A DNA stretch of 64,000 bases. Source: Streptococcus cristatus. Lineage in GTDB: Bacteria > Bacillota > Bacilli > Lactobacillales > Streptococcaceae. Position 1 is the first letter of the stretch. Every line of letters starts with the position of its first letter. Below, piece by piece: positions 1-8,672 of this stretch. The notes beneath the pieces were generated by a model. That model had not been told where the DNA came from, did not search any database, and saw nothing but the letters and a program-made list of their open reading frames with translations. A program made the translations under genes and the position numbers. The stretch covers positions 21,776 through 85,775 of the forward strand of contig NZ_RJPS01000009.1 in assembly GCF_003943505.1 (NCBI RefSeq), in the 5' to 3' direction.

Positions 1-30
1 ATAATAAAGATAGGCTAGTTGGTCGGGAAA

Positions 31-66
31 TGAAAAACGACAGCTCATAAGAACCATCGTTTTTCA
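31..66 (-). terminator. Terminator after the GntR regulator gene
   Basis: TGAAAAACGA (31-40) pairs with TCGTTTTTCA (57-66) around a 16-base loop, giving a hairpin directly beyond the stop codon of the minus-strand regulator. The stem is AT-rich and symmetrical, so it could also stop transcription entering from the left. Confidence 0.5.
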
Positions 67-68
67 GA

Positions 69-785
69 TTAGTGATCGCGACTAGAAGAAATAAATTTGA
101 TTTTGAAGAAATCGCCACGCTTGTAGGTTTCGCTGTACTCTAGGATTTGTCCAGTATTTTCCAGTTTTGTGATCTTGACTTGATGCACAGTTGGAAAGTT
201 TGGATCAATTTCCAAGGTCTTGGCAATCTCTTTTGGCGTTGGAAAGACGATTTCGTTGATTTCTTCGAAATACTCATCATTCATGTGGATGTGATAATCC
301 GTCTTGAAGCGATTGTAGATCGAGCTGTAGTAGTCCAAATCTGGATAGTTTGGATTGATATACTGTTCAGGAATGTAGGTTTGGTGATAAATATAGACTT
401 TATCGCCGGTCCTTCTGATACGGTCAATCTTGTAGTAGAACTGGGACGGAGTTAGTTCTAGTTTGTCCAAGATTTTCAATTCATTTCCGCGTTTGATAGA
501 CAGAACAGTCACCTTATCCTTTTGGATAGGGAAAGTTTCGATATCAGAGAATTCCACACGTTTGTGTTTTCTTGCACGTGAAACAAACGTTCCCTTTCCT
601 TGCTGACGGATGATGTAGCCATCATTCGCAAGTTCGTTCAAAGCGCGGACAACGGTGATGGAACTGACGTTGAACATCTTGATTAACTCAGCTTCTGTGT
701 AGAATCTATCACCGTTTTCAAAGTTACCAGAAATGATTTGTTGTTTCAAGTCATCTTTGATTTGTTGATATTTAGGAATAGCCAT
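69..785 (-). CDS. bgaR: GntR/HutC-family regulator of the beta-galactosidase operon (BgaR-like)
   Basis: A 238-residue one-domain-plus-UTRA regulator. Residues 1-70 form the GntR winged helix (start MAIPKYQQIKDDL; recognition region FNVSSITVVRALNELANDG), and the rest is a UTRA sugar-phosphate sensing domain. The ATG at 785 is chosen because GAGAGGTGA lies just upstream on the minus strand; an in-frame GTG nine bases earlier overlaps that binding site and is less likely. The gene is divergent from bgaC and the PTS genes. This is the arrangement of the pneumococcal bga locus, where a GntR regulator controls the operon. Effector and operator are not visible; a galactose-phosphate type inducer is inference. 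Confidence 0.85.
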   Translation of the reverse strand: MAIPKYQQIKDDLKQQIISGNFENGDRFYTEAELIKMFNVSSITVVRALNELANDGYIIRQQGKGTFVSRARKHKRVEFSDIETFPIQKDKVTVLSIKRGNELKILDKLELTPSQFYYKIDRIRRTGDKVYIYHQTYIPEQYINPNYPDLDYYSSIYNRFKTDYHIHMNDEYFEEINEIVFPTPKEIAKTLEIDPNFPTVHQVKITKLENTGQILEYSETYKRGDFFKIKFISSSRDH

Positions 786-848
786 TGTGCTCACCTCTCT
801 TTTTTTATCCCTCTCTATATTGATTTTAACATATTTTAAAAAAAAATG

Positions 849-907
849 TTGACATTTATGTAAAAGTTTATTATATTAATATTAACAAAAAAATGAAAGC
901 GTTTTAA
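849..907 (+). promoter_or_regulatory. bgaC promoter with cre site and a candidate GntR operator
   Basis: -35 TTGACA (849-854) and -10 TATATT (872-877) are separated by 17 bases, a near-perfect sigma-70 promoter. Just downstream, TGAAAGCGTTTTAA (894-907) matches the CcpA cre consensus, placed where it would block elongation or initiation. The palindrome TTAATATTAA (876-885) overlaps the -10 and start site and is a candidate binding site for the divergent GntR protein. The operator assignment is inference. Confidence 0.75.
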
Positions 908-926
908 ATCTAGGAGGAATGGGGAG

Positions 927-2714
927 ATGAAGAGATTTGAAATAGGCTCTTCTTTCTACTTGGATGGTCAGGAGTTTAAGATTTTATCGGGAGCGATTCA
1001 CTATTTCCGGATTCAGCCGGAAGACTGGTATCACTCGCTTTACAATCTTAAAGCCCTAGGCTTCAATACAGTTGAGACCTATGTTCCTTGGAACATGCAC
1101 GAGCCAAAGAAAGGCCAGTTTGACTTTCAGGGAATTTTAGATATTGAGAAGTTTCTTCAGATTGCTCAAGATTTAGGCTTGTATGCCATCGTTCGCCCTT
1201 CGCCCTTTATCTGTGCGGAGTGGGAATTTGGCGGCATGCCAGCCTGGCTCTTGACGGAGGATATGAGAATCCGTTCTTCTGACACTCCTTATCTTCAGGC
1301 TGTTGCAGACTACTATGATGAGTTGCTTCCTCGCTTGGTTCCAAGGCTCTTGGACAAGGGTGGGAATATCCTCATGATGCAAGTGGAAAATGAATATGGC
1401 TCTTACGGGGAGGATAAAGACTACCTGAGAGCGATTCGGCAGATGATGTTGGATCGAGGTGTTGATTGTCCGCTCTTTACATCGGATGGTCCTTGGCGGG
1501 CCACGCTGAGAGCCGGCACGCTGATTGAGGAAGATTTATTTGTTACAGGAAATTTTGGCTCCAAGGCAGACTATAATTTTGCCCAGATGCAGGAATTCTT
1601 TGATGAGCATGGCAAAAAATGGCCGCTCATGTGTATGGAGTTTTGGGATGGTTGGTTCAATCGTTGGAAAGAGCCAATTATCAAAAGGGATCCTGAGGAA
1701 CTGGCTCAAGCTGTCCATGAGGTTCTGAAACAAGGCTCTATCAACCTCTATATGTTTCATGGCGGCACCAATTTTGGCTTCATGAATGGCTGCTCAGCCA
1801 GAGGTGTGACGGATTTACCACAGGTGACCTCGTATGATTATGATGCCCTGCTCGATGAACAGGGAAATCCAACTCCGAAATATTTTGCAGTGCAAAAAAT
1901 GATGGAGACCTACTATCCTGAGTACCTACAAATGAAACCGCTCACAAAAGAATCTTTTGAATTGAGAGATATTGCTCTGAGTGAGAAAGTGGGTTTGTTT
2001 GAAACATTAGCTGATTTGGCCCAGCCAGTGGAGAGTCTCTATCCTGTAAAAATGGAGGATTTGGGACAGGGCTATGGCTATTTACTTTACCGTACCGAAG
2101 CCAGCTGGGATGCGGATGAGGAAAAAATTCGGGTGATTGACGGGCGAGACCGGATGCAGCTTTTTGTGGACGGCAAGCTTATGGAAACCCAGTATCAAGC
2201 AGAGATTGGTCAAGATATCTTTGTTGCTGGGGAAAAGAAAGCCACCCACCGTATTGACATTCTGATGGAAAACATGGGGCGGGTCAACTACGGGCATAAG
2301 TTATTGGCAGATACCCAGCGAAAAGGGATTCGGACGGGTGTTTGCAAGGATTTGCACTTCTTGCTGAATTGGCAACAGTATCCACTTTCTTTTGAAAACA
2401 CAGAAAACATCGATTTTTCAAAAGGATGGCAGCCAGAGCAACCAGCTTTCTACGCTTTTGACTTCAAAATGAAAGCGCTTAAAGATGCTTATTTAGACTT
2501 GTCCGGTTTTGGAAAGGGCCTTGCCTTTGTAAATGGCGTCAACATCGGCCGTTTCTGGAATGTCGGACCAACCTTATCGCTTTATATTCCGCATAGCCTT
2601 CTGAAAGAAGGACATAACCGAATCATCATTTTTGAAACGGAAGGGGAATATGAAGAATCAATTAACTTAGTTAACCAACCTACATTTAAAACAATAAAGG
2701 GGGAAAATTTATGA
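927..2714 (+). CDS. bgaC: Beta-galactosidase, glycoside hydrolase family 35 (BgaC)
   Basis: A 595-residue GH35 enzyme. The acid/base region is ENEYGSYG (about residue 155) and the nucleophile region is CMEFWDGWFN (about residue 235), both inside the N-terminal TIM barrel; the C-terminal part is beta-rich as in family members. It has no signal peptide, so by sequence it is cytoplasmic. Pneumococcal BgaC is specific for terminal Gal-beta-1,3-GlcNAc, so imported or surface host-glycan galactosides are the likely substrates. Start chosen by AGGAGGAATGGGG just upstream. Its TGA overlaps the ATG of the next gene by four bases, indicating translational coupling with the PTS genes. Confidence 0.93.
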   Translation: MKRFEIGSSFYLDGQEFKILSGAIHYFRIQPEDWYHSLYNLKALGFNTVETYVPWNMHEPKKGQFDFQGILDIEKFLQIAQDLGLYAIVRPSPFICAEWEFGGMPAWLLTEDMRIRSSDTPYLQAVADYYDELLPRLVPRLLDKGGNILMMQVENEYGSYGEDKDYLRAIRQMMLDRGVDCPLFTSDGPWRATLRAGTLIEEDLFVTGNFGSKADYNFAQMQEFFDEHGKKWPLMCMEFWDGWFNRWKEPIIKRDPEELAQAVHEVLKQGSINLYMFHGGTNFGFMNGCSARGVTDLPQVTSYDYDALLDEQGNPTPKYFAVQKMMETYYPEYLQMKPLTKESFELRDIALSEKVGLFETLADLAQPVESLYPVKMEDLGQGYGYLLYRTEASWDADEEKIRVIDGRDRMQLFVDGKLMETQYQAEIGQDIFVAGEKKATHRIDILMENMGRVNYGHKLLADTQRKGIRTGVCKDLHFLLNWQQYPLSFENTENIDFSKGWQPEQPAFYAFDFKMKALKDAYLDLSGFGKGLAFVNGVNIGRFWNVGPTLSLYIPHSLLKEGHNRIIIFETEGEYEESINLVNQPTFKTIKGENL

Positions 2715-3187
2715 CAATCGTAGGTGCACGTATCGATGGACGTTTGATCCATGGACAGGTAGCCAATCTCTGGACTACCAAGCTCAACATTTCACGCATT
2801 ATGGTGATTGACGATGAGGTAGCTGAAAATGCTATCGAAAAGAGCGGACTCAAGTTGGCAACGCCGCCAGGAGTGAAGCTTAGCATTTTGCCAATTGCTA
2901 AAGCAGCAGAAAACATCTTGGCTGGTAAGTATGACTCACAACGACTCTTTATCGTCGCTCGTAAACCAGACCGTTTCCTTCGTTTGGTAGAAGCTGGAGT
3001 TCCACTGGAAACACTGAATGTCGGAAATATGTCTCAGTCAGACGAAACTCGTCCCATCACTCGCTCTATCAATGTGGTTGATGCGGATGTGGAAGCTTTC
3101 CAAAAGTTGCATGAAAAAGGGGTGAAGCTGACAGCTCAGATGGTTCCAAATGATCCGGTCGCGGATTTTATGAATTTGTTAAAATAA
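2711..3187 (+). CDS. PTS EIIB component, mannose/fructose/sorbose family
   Basis: A 158-residue EIIB of the mannose class. The phosphorylated histidine lies in the motif RIDGRLIHGQV (residues 8-18). It accepts phosphate from EIIA and passes it to the sugar entering through EIIC/EIID. It is the first of four PTS genes and overlaps bgaC by four bases. Family membership is clear; substrate specificity cannot be read from the protein. From context (beta-galactosidase, SIS isomerase, mutarotase) a galactose, N-acetylgalactosamine or Gal-GlcNAc type sugar is likely. Confidence 0.93.
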   Translation: MTIVGARIDGRLIHGQVANLWTTKLNISRIMVIDDEVAENAIEKSGLKLATPPGVKLSILPIAKAAENILAGKYDSQRLFIVARKPDRFLRLVEAGVPLETLNVGNMSQSDETRPITRSINVVDADVEAFQKLHEKGVKLTAQMVPNDPVADFMNLLK

Positions 3188-3213
3188 GGAAAAATTTTTA
3201 GGAGGTCATTGTC

Positions 3214-4128
3214 ATGATACAATGGTGGCAAATTTTACTACTCACTCTGTACTCAGCTTATCAAATCTGCGATGAGTTGACGATCGTTTCTTCAGCAGGT
3301 TCACCTGTATTTGCTGGATTTATCACAGGTCTCATCATGGGAGATTTACCTACAGGTTTATTGATTGGTGCCAACCTTCAATTGGTGGTACTCGGTGTTG
3401 GTACCTTCGGTGGTGCTTCTCGTATTGACGCTACTTCTGGTGCGGTTCTTGCGACTGCCTTCTCAGTAGCTCAAGGTCTTGATCCAGAGCTTGCTATTGC
3501 TACAATCGCTGTGCCAGTAGCAACTTTGTTGACATACTTTGATATTCTTGGTCGTATGACGACAACTTACTTCGCTCACCGTGTGGATGCTGCGATTGAA
3601 CGCTTTGACTACAAAGGCATCGAACGCAACTATCTTCTTGGTGCGATTCCTTGGGCTCTTTCTCGTGCCCTCCCAGTCTTCTTTGCCCTTGCCTTTGGTG
3701 GAGCTTTTGTAGAAACTGTTGTTACAGGTCTCGGTAATGTACAATGGTTGGCAAACGGTTTGAAACTTGCAGGTCAAATGCTTCCAGGTCTTGGATTTGC
3801 AATCTTGCTTCGTTATCTTCCAGTGAAACGCAACCTTCACTATTTGGCACTTGGATTTGGCTTGACAGCTATGTTGACAGTGCTTTACAGTAATGTTCAA
3901 AGCCTTGGTGCTGCAGTGTCTAGCATTGTTGGTTCTGAAGTGTTCTCTAAACTTCCAAAAGAACAAGCTATTACTTTTGTTAACAACTTCAAGAGTGTAT
4001 CTATGATTGGTATCGCCATCATTGGTGTCTTCCTTGCAGTACAACACTTCAAAAACAGCCAACGTACAGTCGTAGCTGCTCCAGTAACTGAATCAGAAAG
4101 CGGGGAAATTGAAGATGACGAATTCTAA
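3214..4128 (+). CDS. PTS EIIC membrane component, mannose family
   Basis: A 304-residue integral membrane protein with about seven to eight hydrophobic segments, including Gly-rich stretches such as GDLPTGLLIGANLQL that are typical of mannose-class EIIC channels. It is preceded by TAGGAGG. The last residues are acidic (SESGEIEDDEF). Its 3' end overlaps the start of the EIID gene by 14 bases. It forms the sugar channel together with EIID. Confidence 0.92.
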   Translation: MIQWWQILLLTLYSAYQICDELTIVSSAGSPVFAGFITGLIMGDLPTGLLIGANLQLVVLGVGTFGGASRIDATSGAVLATAFSVAQGLDPELAIATIAVPVATLLTYFDILGRMTTTYFAHRVDAAIERFDYKGIERNYLLGAIPWALSRALPVFFALAFGGAFVETVVTGLGNVQWLANGLKLAGQMLPGLGFAILLRYLPVKRNLHYLALGFGLTAMLTVLYSNVQSLGAAVSSIVGSEVFSKLPKEQAITFVNNFKSVSMIGIAIIGVFLAVQHFKNSQRTVVAAPVTESESGEIEDDEF

Positions 4129-4933
4129 TTACAAACTAACAAAAGAAGATTTTAAACAGATTAACAAACGTAGCTTGTTTACCTTCCAATTGGGTTGGAA
4201 CTATGAGCGTATGCAGGCTTCTGGTTACCTTTACATGATTTTGCCACAATTGCGCAAAATGTATGGAGACGGTACACCTGAACTGAAAGAAATGATGAAA
4301 TTGCATACGCAATTCTTCAATACTTCACCATTCTTCCACACTATTATCACTGGTTTTGATCTTGCTTTGGAAGAAAAAGATGGTGTGAAATCAAAAGATG
4401 CGGTCAATGGTATCAAGACAGGTCTCATGGGGCCATTCGCTCCTCTTGGAGACTCAATCTTTGGATCATTGGTGCCAGCTATTATGGGTTCAATCGCAGC
4501 AACTTTGGCTGTTGCAGGAAACCCAGCCGGTATCTTCCTATGGATTGCTGTTGCGGTTGCTTACGATATTTTCCGTTGGAAACAATTGGAATTTGCCTAT
4601 AAAGAAGGGGTTAACCTTGTCAACAATATGCAAAGTACTTTGACAGCTTTGATTGATGCTGCATCTGTACTTGGTGTCTTCATGGTTGGTGCCCTGATTG
4701 CCAGCATGATTGGTGTTGAAGTTTCTTGGGCTCCACACATCGGGAAAAAAGCTATCGATATCCAAGACATGCTTAACTTGGTCTTCCCACGCTTGGTACC
4801 AGCTATCATCACAGGTGTAATCTTCTGGTTGCTTGGACGTAAGGGTATGAACTCTACAAAAGCTATCTTGCTCATCATTCTTGCAGCGATTGCGTTCTCA
4901 GCGTTTGGTCACTTCTTCTTTGGAATGGCATAA
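4115..4933 (+). CDS. PTS EIID membrane component, mannose family
   Basis: A 272-residue protein of the EIID family, with an amphipathic N-terminal half and hydrophobic segments in the C-terminal half (about residues 125-270). The ATG at 4115 (MTNSNYKLTKEDF) is preferred; a TTG two codons upstream also stays in frame. The start lies inside the end of the EIIC gene, so translation is probably coupled. With EIIC it makes the membrane translocation unit of the operon PTS. Confidence 0.92.
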   Translation: MTNSNYKLTKEDFKQINKRSLFTFQLGWNYERMQASGYLYMILPQLRKMYGDGTPELKEMMKLHTQFFNTSPFFHTIITGFDLALEEKDGVKSKDAVNGIKTGLMGPFAPLGDSIFGSLVPAIMGSIAATLAVAGNPAGIFLWIAVAVAYDIFRWKQLEFAYKEGVNLVNNMQSTLTALIDAASVLGVFMVGALIASMIGVEVSWAPHIGKKAIDIQDMLNLVFPRLVPAIITGVIFWLLGRKGMNSTKAILLIILAAIAFSAFGHFFFGMA

Positions 4934-4944
4934 TGGTGTAAATT

Positions 4945-5349
4945 ATGAGCAAGCAATTAATTTTGATTAGTCATGGTCGCTTTTGTGAAGAGTTGAAAAC
5001 AACCACTGAGATGATTATGGGACCTCAAGCGGATATTCATGCCGTTGCCTTGTTACCAGAGGAGGGACCAGATGATTTCACAGCTAAGTTTTTAGATACG
5101 GTCAAGGATTTTGAAGACTATGTTGTCTTTGCAGATCTTTTGGGAGGCACACCATGTAATGTAGTCAGTCGCCTTATTTTAGAAGGTAAGGATATTGACT
5201 TGTACGCCGGCATGAATCTGCCGATGGTGATTGAGTTTCTCAATGCTTCTCTGACAGGAGCTGATGTTGACTATCCGAAAAATGCAGTCGAAAATATCGT
5301 TAAGGTTAATGATATCTTAGCAGGCTTATCAGATGATGAGGATGAGTAG
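4945..5349 (+). CDS. PTS EIIA component, mannose family
   Basis: A 134-residue EIIA-man fold protein. The phosphohistidine is His10 in LILISHGRFCEEL. It takes phosphate from HPr and passes it to the separate EIIB; unlike E. coli ManX the A and B domains are encoded apart. It ends in an acidic tail (LSDDEDE). Eleven bases separate it from the EIID stop. It is followed by a hairpin that may reduce readthrough into agaS. Confidence 0.92.
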   Translation: MSKQLILISHGRFCEELKTTTEMIMGPQADIHAVALLPEEGPDDFTAKFLDTVKDFEDYVVFADLLGGTPCNVVSRLILEGKDIDLYAGMNLPMVIEFLNASLTGADVDYPKNAVENIVKVNDILAGLSDDEDE

Positions 5350-5373
5350 GACTGTTTTGTAAGGAAAAAAATG

Positions 5374-5407
5374 AAGGGGAGTGGGGAATTTTCCCATTCC
5401 CTCTTTT
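5374..5407 (+). terminator. Intra-operon hairpin between the EIIA gene and agaS
   Basis: A GGGGAGTGGGG stretch pairs imperfectly with CCCATTCCCTC across AATTTT and is followed by TTTT. It looks like a leaky terminator that would make agaS and galM less expressed than the PTS genes, or partly independent of them. Confidence 0.45.
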
Positions 5408-5453
5408 AAAAGCAAATAACTAATATATCGATGTTTATTTTGAAAGGAGTACC

Positions 5454-6617
5454 ATGCTAGATTATTCAAAAGAGAAACTGGTTGAATTAGGTGCAGAAAT
5501 CACGACGCGTGAAATCTACCAACAGCCAGATGTTTGGCAGACAGCTTTTAATCATTACAAGGCTCAAGCTGACCAAGTCGTTGCTTTTCTGAAAGGTATC
5601 GAAGAAAAGCATGATTATGTAAAAGTGATCTTTACAGGTGCAGGAACTTCGGCCTATGTAGGCGATACGCTATTGCCGTATTTTAGAAAGCTTTATGATG
5701 AGCGCAAATGGAATTTTAATTCGGTTGCGACGACTGATATTGTGGCTGGTCCTGAGGTGCATCTGCACAAGGAGATTCCAACGGTTCTCGTTTCTTTTGC
5801 CCGCAGTGGCAATTCGCCAGAAAGTGTTGCGACAGTGGACTTAGCCAAGCAGTTGGTTGATGAGCTTTATCAAGTGACCATTACCTGTGCTGCAGAAGGA
5901 AGACTAGCTCAGCAGGCACATGGTGATGAGCGGAATCTCCTCTTATTGCAACCAGCTCCATCAAATGATGCTGGCTTTGCCATGACTTCTAGCTTCACCT
6001 CTATGATGTTGACAGCTCTTATGGTTTTTGATCCAGTAGATTTGGCTCAAAAAGAAGCAAGAGTAGCTGAGTTGATTGCCTTGAGCCAAAAGGTTTTGGC
6101 AGATGTAGCTGATGTTCAGGCTTTGACAGAATTAGACTTTAACCGGGTCATCTACCTTGGAGCAGGACCTTTCTTTGGTTTGGCGCACGAAGCTCAGCTG
6201 AAAATTTTGGAGTTGACCGCTGGGAGGGTTGCGACCATGTATGAAAGCCCAGTTGGCTTCCGCCATGGACCAAAATCTTTGATCAACGAAGAGACGCTTG
6301 TGCTGGTATTTGGCTCAAAAGACGAGTACACCAAACGTTACGACTTGGATTTGGTGCGTGAAGTGGCAGGAGATCAGATTGCTCGCAAGGTGGTCTTCTT
6401 TACAGAGCGCAGAGAAGACTTGGAGAATGTTGAGCAGGTGGTTCTTGAAAGTGACATCTTGGAAGATAGCTATCGAGCCTTCCCTTATATTGTGTATGCT
6501 CAGCTCTTCTCTCTCTTGACTTCTTTGAAAGTGAAAAATCGACCAGATACACCGTCTCCGACAGGAACGGTCAATCGGGTCGTTCAGGGAGTTATCATCC
6601 ACCCTTTCCAGCAGTAG
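5454..6617 (+). CDS. agaS: SIS-domain sugar isomerase/deaminase, AgaS family
   Basis: A 387-residue protein with two SIS domains (motifs IFTGAGTSAYVGD near residue 65 and VIYLGAGPFFGLAHEAQLK near residue 225, the second followed by ESPVGFRHGPKSL). AgaS proteins deaminate/isomerise galactosamine-6-phosphate or act on related amino-sugar phosphates. In the streptococcal bga operon it probably processes the product delivered by the PTS. The ribosome binding site AAAGGAG lies seven bases upstream. The exact substrate is unproven. Confidence 0.88.
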   Translation: MLDYSKEKLVELGAEITTREIYQQPDVWQTAFNHYKAQADQVVAFLKGIEEKHDYVKVIFTGAGTSAYVGDTLLPYFRKLYDERKWNFNSVATTDIVAGPEVHLHKEIPTVLVSFARSGNSPESVATVDLAKQLVDELYQVTITCAAEGRLAQQAHGDERNLLLLQPAPSNDAGFAMTSSFTSMMLTALMVFDPVDLAQKEARVAELIALSQKVLADVADVQALTELDFNRVIYLGAGPFFGLAHEAQLKILELTAGRVATMYESPVGFRHGPKSLINEETLVLVFGSKDEYTKRYDLDLVREVAGDQIARKVVFFTERREDLENVEQVVLESDILEDSYRAFPYIVYAQLFSLLTSLKVKNRPDTPSPTGTVNRVVQGVIIHPFQQ

Positions 6618-6729
6618 AAAGCTAAATATGGAAAAGTCAAACATTAGTCATGGGAAAGCTAGTTATAAAAAAGACTTTCAGGTAAATAAGATGATATTCC
6701 ATCCTTGTCCCTTGACTAAGTCAAGAAAG

Positions 6730-6904
6730 AGAGTGGGACAGAAATCGGTAATTCGTTAGAATTCGATTTCGTCGTCCCACCTCCGCACAGTTGGGTAGGG
6801 CTGTAAAAGCTGATGAGATCAGCGTAGTAGAGCCCACTCAACCCCTGCGTCTTGCTCGACAATCCAAAGACAATTGAGAGGCTAGGACTTTTGTCCCAGA
6901 CTCG
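6730..6904. repeat. Dispersed 175-bp multi-hairpin repeat, copy A1
   Basis: First of four near-identical copies (others at 16012, 41363 and 44053). It begins GAGTGGGACAGAAATCGG and ends in TTTGTCCCAGACTC. The left part folds into a long imperfect hairpin (GTGGGAC...GTCCCAC with GAAATCG...CGATTTC inside), the middle carries GCTGAT...ATCAGC and the right end has GAGGCTAGGAC...GTCCCAGACTC. It fills most of the 304-base agaS-galM gap, where no gene is seen. Confidence 0.9.
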
Positions 6905-6921
6905 AGACAGAGGGAGATTGT

Positions 6922-7959
6922 ATGAAATCTTATCAAGAATCTATTTTTGGTACTTTTAAAGGACAGGATGTCCTAGTCTACACCTTTGAAAATAAGCTAG
7001 GCTATCGCTTCAAGGTCATGAACTATGGCGCAACGATTTTAGAATATCGGACGCCGGATAAAAATGGTGATTTTGCCAATATTATTCTAGGCTTTGATCG
7101 TTTTGAGGATTATGTTGGCAATAGTCCCAAGCATGGTGCCAGCGTGGGACCGGTTGCGGGACGGATTGCGAAGGCTAGCTTTGAGTTGAATGGGCAGTCC
7201 TACCAGCTGGAAGTCAATAATGGTCAGAATTGTAACCACAGTGGCTCTACTGGCTGGGATGGCGTGCTTTTCCAGACAGAGGAAGTCACAAACGAGGGCG
7301 TCACATTTTATACAGAGCGCCTAGATGGGACGGGCGGCTTCCCCGGAAATTTGAAAATCTGGATTTCCTATTCCTTATCGGAAAAAGGGGAGATTGAGAT
7401 TTCCTATCAAGTCCAGACAGATCAGGATAGTCTGGTTAATCCGACCAACCACAGCTATTTCAATCTGTCAGGTAATTTTAGTCAGCCGATTGATCAGCAT
7501 GTCCTCCAGCTGCATACCAAAGGGGTGTATCCGATTGCTCCTGACGGCGTGCCAGCAAAAGAAGTGGATGCGAATCGCGGCTTTGTCAAAGGCCTACAAA
7601 AAGGTCTGGCACTGAAAGAAATTTTTGCAGACCAAGACGAGCAAATTCAGGTCGTGTCAGGGCTGGATCATCCATTTGCTCTGGATAAAGAGCAGGAAGA
7701 GGCAGGATGTCTTTATGATGCGGCCTCAGGACGCTATCTGACTTTCCGTACGGATGCTCCTTGTGTCGTGACTTATTCGGCAAATTTTGTCGATGAGTCA
7801 GTCATCATCAATGGACAGCCAATGATTCAGCATAATGGTCTGGCATTGGAGGCACAGGCCTTGCCTGATGCGATTCATAGTGACTTGAAAGATCAGGTCA
7901 TTCTCAAGGCAGGAAGCCTCTTCACCAGCACCACCGTTTATTTCGCAGGAGTGAGATAA
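6922..7959 (+). CDS. galM: Aldose 1-epimerase (galactose mutarotase)
   Basis: A 345-residue GalM family beta-sandwich enzyme that interconverts alpha and beta anomers of galactose released by beta-galactosidase. The catalytic histidine lies in NPTNHSYFNLSG (about residue 176) and the catalytic glutamate in GLALEAQALPDAIH (about residue 310). The start is set by AGGGAGATTGT just upstream. It is the last gene of the bga locus, although repeat A1 separates it from agaS and may give it partly separate expression. Confidence 0.92.
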   Translation: MKSYQESIFGTFKGQDVLVYTFENKLGYRFKVMNYGATILEYRTPDKNGDFANIILGFDRFEDYVGNSPKHGASVGPVAGRIAKASFELNGQSYQLEVNNGQNCNHSGSTGWDGVLFQTEEVTNEGVTFYTERLDGTGGFPGNLKIWISYSLSEKGEIEISYQVQTDQDSLVNPTNHSYFNLSGNFSQPIDQHVLQLHTKGVYPIAPDGVPAKEVDANRGFVKGLQKGLALKEIFADQDEQIQVVSGLDHPFALDKEQEEAGCLYDAASGRYLTFRTDAPCVVTYSANFVDESVIINGQPMIQHNGLALEAQALPDAIHSDLKDQVILKAGSLFTSTTVYFAGVR

Positions 7960-8021
7960 ACGGCAAACTTGCTTCATTTGAAGTGTATCTCACATGGCGA
8001 TACTAGCCTCAGATACAAGAA

Positions 8022-8046
8022 AACGGCAGATTCCCCCTCTGCCGTT
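8022..8046. terminator. Bidirectional terminator between galM and the YiaA-like gene
   Basis: AACGGCAGA (8022-8030) and TCTGCCGTT (8038-8046) form a perfect nine-pair stem with a TTCCCCC loop. It lies between two convergent genes and serves both. Confidence 0.8.
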
Positions 8047-8059
8047 CTTACTATTTATT

Positions 8060-8323
8060 TTATTGGTTATCTAAGTCTTGTGGTTGGAAAAATTGATTGT
8101 AACGTTCTTCGTCTTCTTGGTTATCACGGATAACTTTTGCAAGAGTGAATGAAGAAGAAATCAGTCCGACAGAACCCATGAGATAGTATCCTTTAACCAT
8201 CAAAGGTTCTTTCAAAGTATAGAGTCCGACGAGAACAAGAGTCACAAAGAAGGCGAATGAGCCCCAAGCCATAAACATAAAGGCTGGTGTATTCCGATAA
8301 GTTTTCTTTTTAAGGTTGTTCAT
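8060..8323 (-). CDS. YiaA/YiaB-like two-helix membrane protein
   Basis: An 87-residue protein with two membrane helices (about residues 13-35 and 43-64) linked by a short turn, with the family-like segment GLYTLKEPLMVKGYY and a following VIRDNQED. The function of the YiaA/YiaB family is not established. The start at 8323 (MNNLKKKTYRN) is fixed by AAAGGAG upstream; a longer reading frame exists but would run through the promoter. A minus-strand promoter is seen at 8352-8380. Confidence 0.75.
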   Translation of the reverse strand: MNNLKKKTYRNTPAFMFMAWGSFAFFVTLVLVGLYTLKEPLMVKGYYLMGSVGLISSSFTLAKVIRDNQEDEERYNQFFQPQDLDNQ

Positions 8324-8351
8324 ATCTAAAATCTCCTTTTCGATTTTTTTC

Positions 8352-8380
8352 ATTGTATCATGAGTTTTTGAGACAGTCAA
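8352..8380 (-). promoter_or_regulatory. Promoter of the YiaA-like gene
   Basis: On the minus strand, TTGACT (8380-8375) and TACAAT (8357-8352) are separated by 17 bases, about 30 bases before the chosen ATG. Confidence 0.7.
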
Positions 8381-8481
8381 TGAAATAGAGGCTATTTTAA
8401 TCAGACTGAACAATTCATATTAGTTTGTATCATCTTACTAAGATATCTAAAAGTATTTTATTTTTTAAAAAATATTTTTTC

Positions 8482-8514
8482 TTTAAGCAAATTTTAAGAT
8501 AAGGACGTTATACT
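8482..8514 (+). promoter_or_regulatory. CiaR box and -10 of a csRNA promoter
   Basis: TTTAAGCAAATTTTAAG (8482-8498) is an exact TTTAAG-N5-TTTAAG direct repeat, the known binding site of the response regulator CiaR. It is followed after ten bases by -10 TATACT (8509-8514), the geometry of CiaR-activated promoters. No gene follows for over 150 bases; the transcript is the small RNA below. Confidence 0.88.
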
Positions 8515-8520
8515 AATACC

Positions 8521-8617
8521 ATCAAATGAAGACCTCCTAACTTTATTTGATAGAAATCCTAAAACTTTTTCATAATAATCTCCCATAAGAGCCACCAAAT
8601 TCGGTGGCTTTTTTTGT
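8521..8617 (+). ncRNA. cia-dependent small RNA (csRNA)
   Basis: The expected start is A8521, seven bases after the -10. The first 31 bases fold with ATCAAAT (8521-8527) pairing ATTTGAT (8545-8551), exposing GACCTCCTAAC in the loop, a sequence complementary to Shine-Dalgarno sites. A single-stranded part with a second pyrimidine motif (TCTCCC) follows, then the terminator AGCCACC-AAATTC-GGTGGCT with seven or more T (8590-8617). Size (about 97 nt), CiaR box, anti-SD loops and terminator all match the csRNA family of streptococci, which repress targets such as comC by base pairing. Which csRNA number it corresponds to is not determined. Confidence 0.87.
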
Positions 8618-8657
8618 ATTCAGAAGCGGGTTGGATTGCTTCCTCTGCCCTATTTTT

Positions 8658-8672
8658 TGCTATAATAGTCCT
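8658..8672 (+). promoter_or_regulatory. Extended -10 promoter giving a leaderless ruvB mRNA
   Basis: TGC-TATAAT (8658-8666) is followed by only AGTCCT before the ATG at 8673. Transcription should start at or next to the A of the start codon, and no Shine-Dalgarno sequence is present. The same layout occurs before the phosphatase gene and polA. Confidence 0.75.

Noticed and set aside
3463..4062. Minus-strand 199-codon frame opposite the EIIC gene
   Set aside because: It is the shadow of a strongly codon-biased membrane protein gene; no start signals and an improbable composition.
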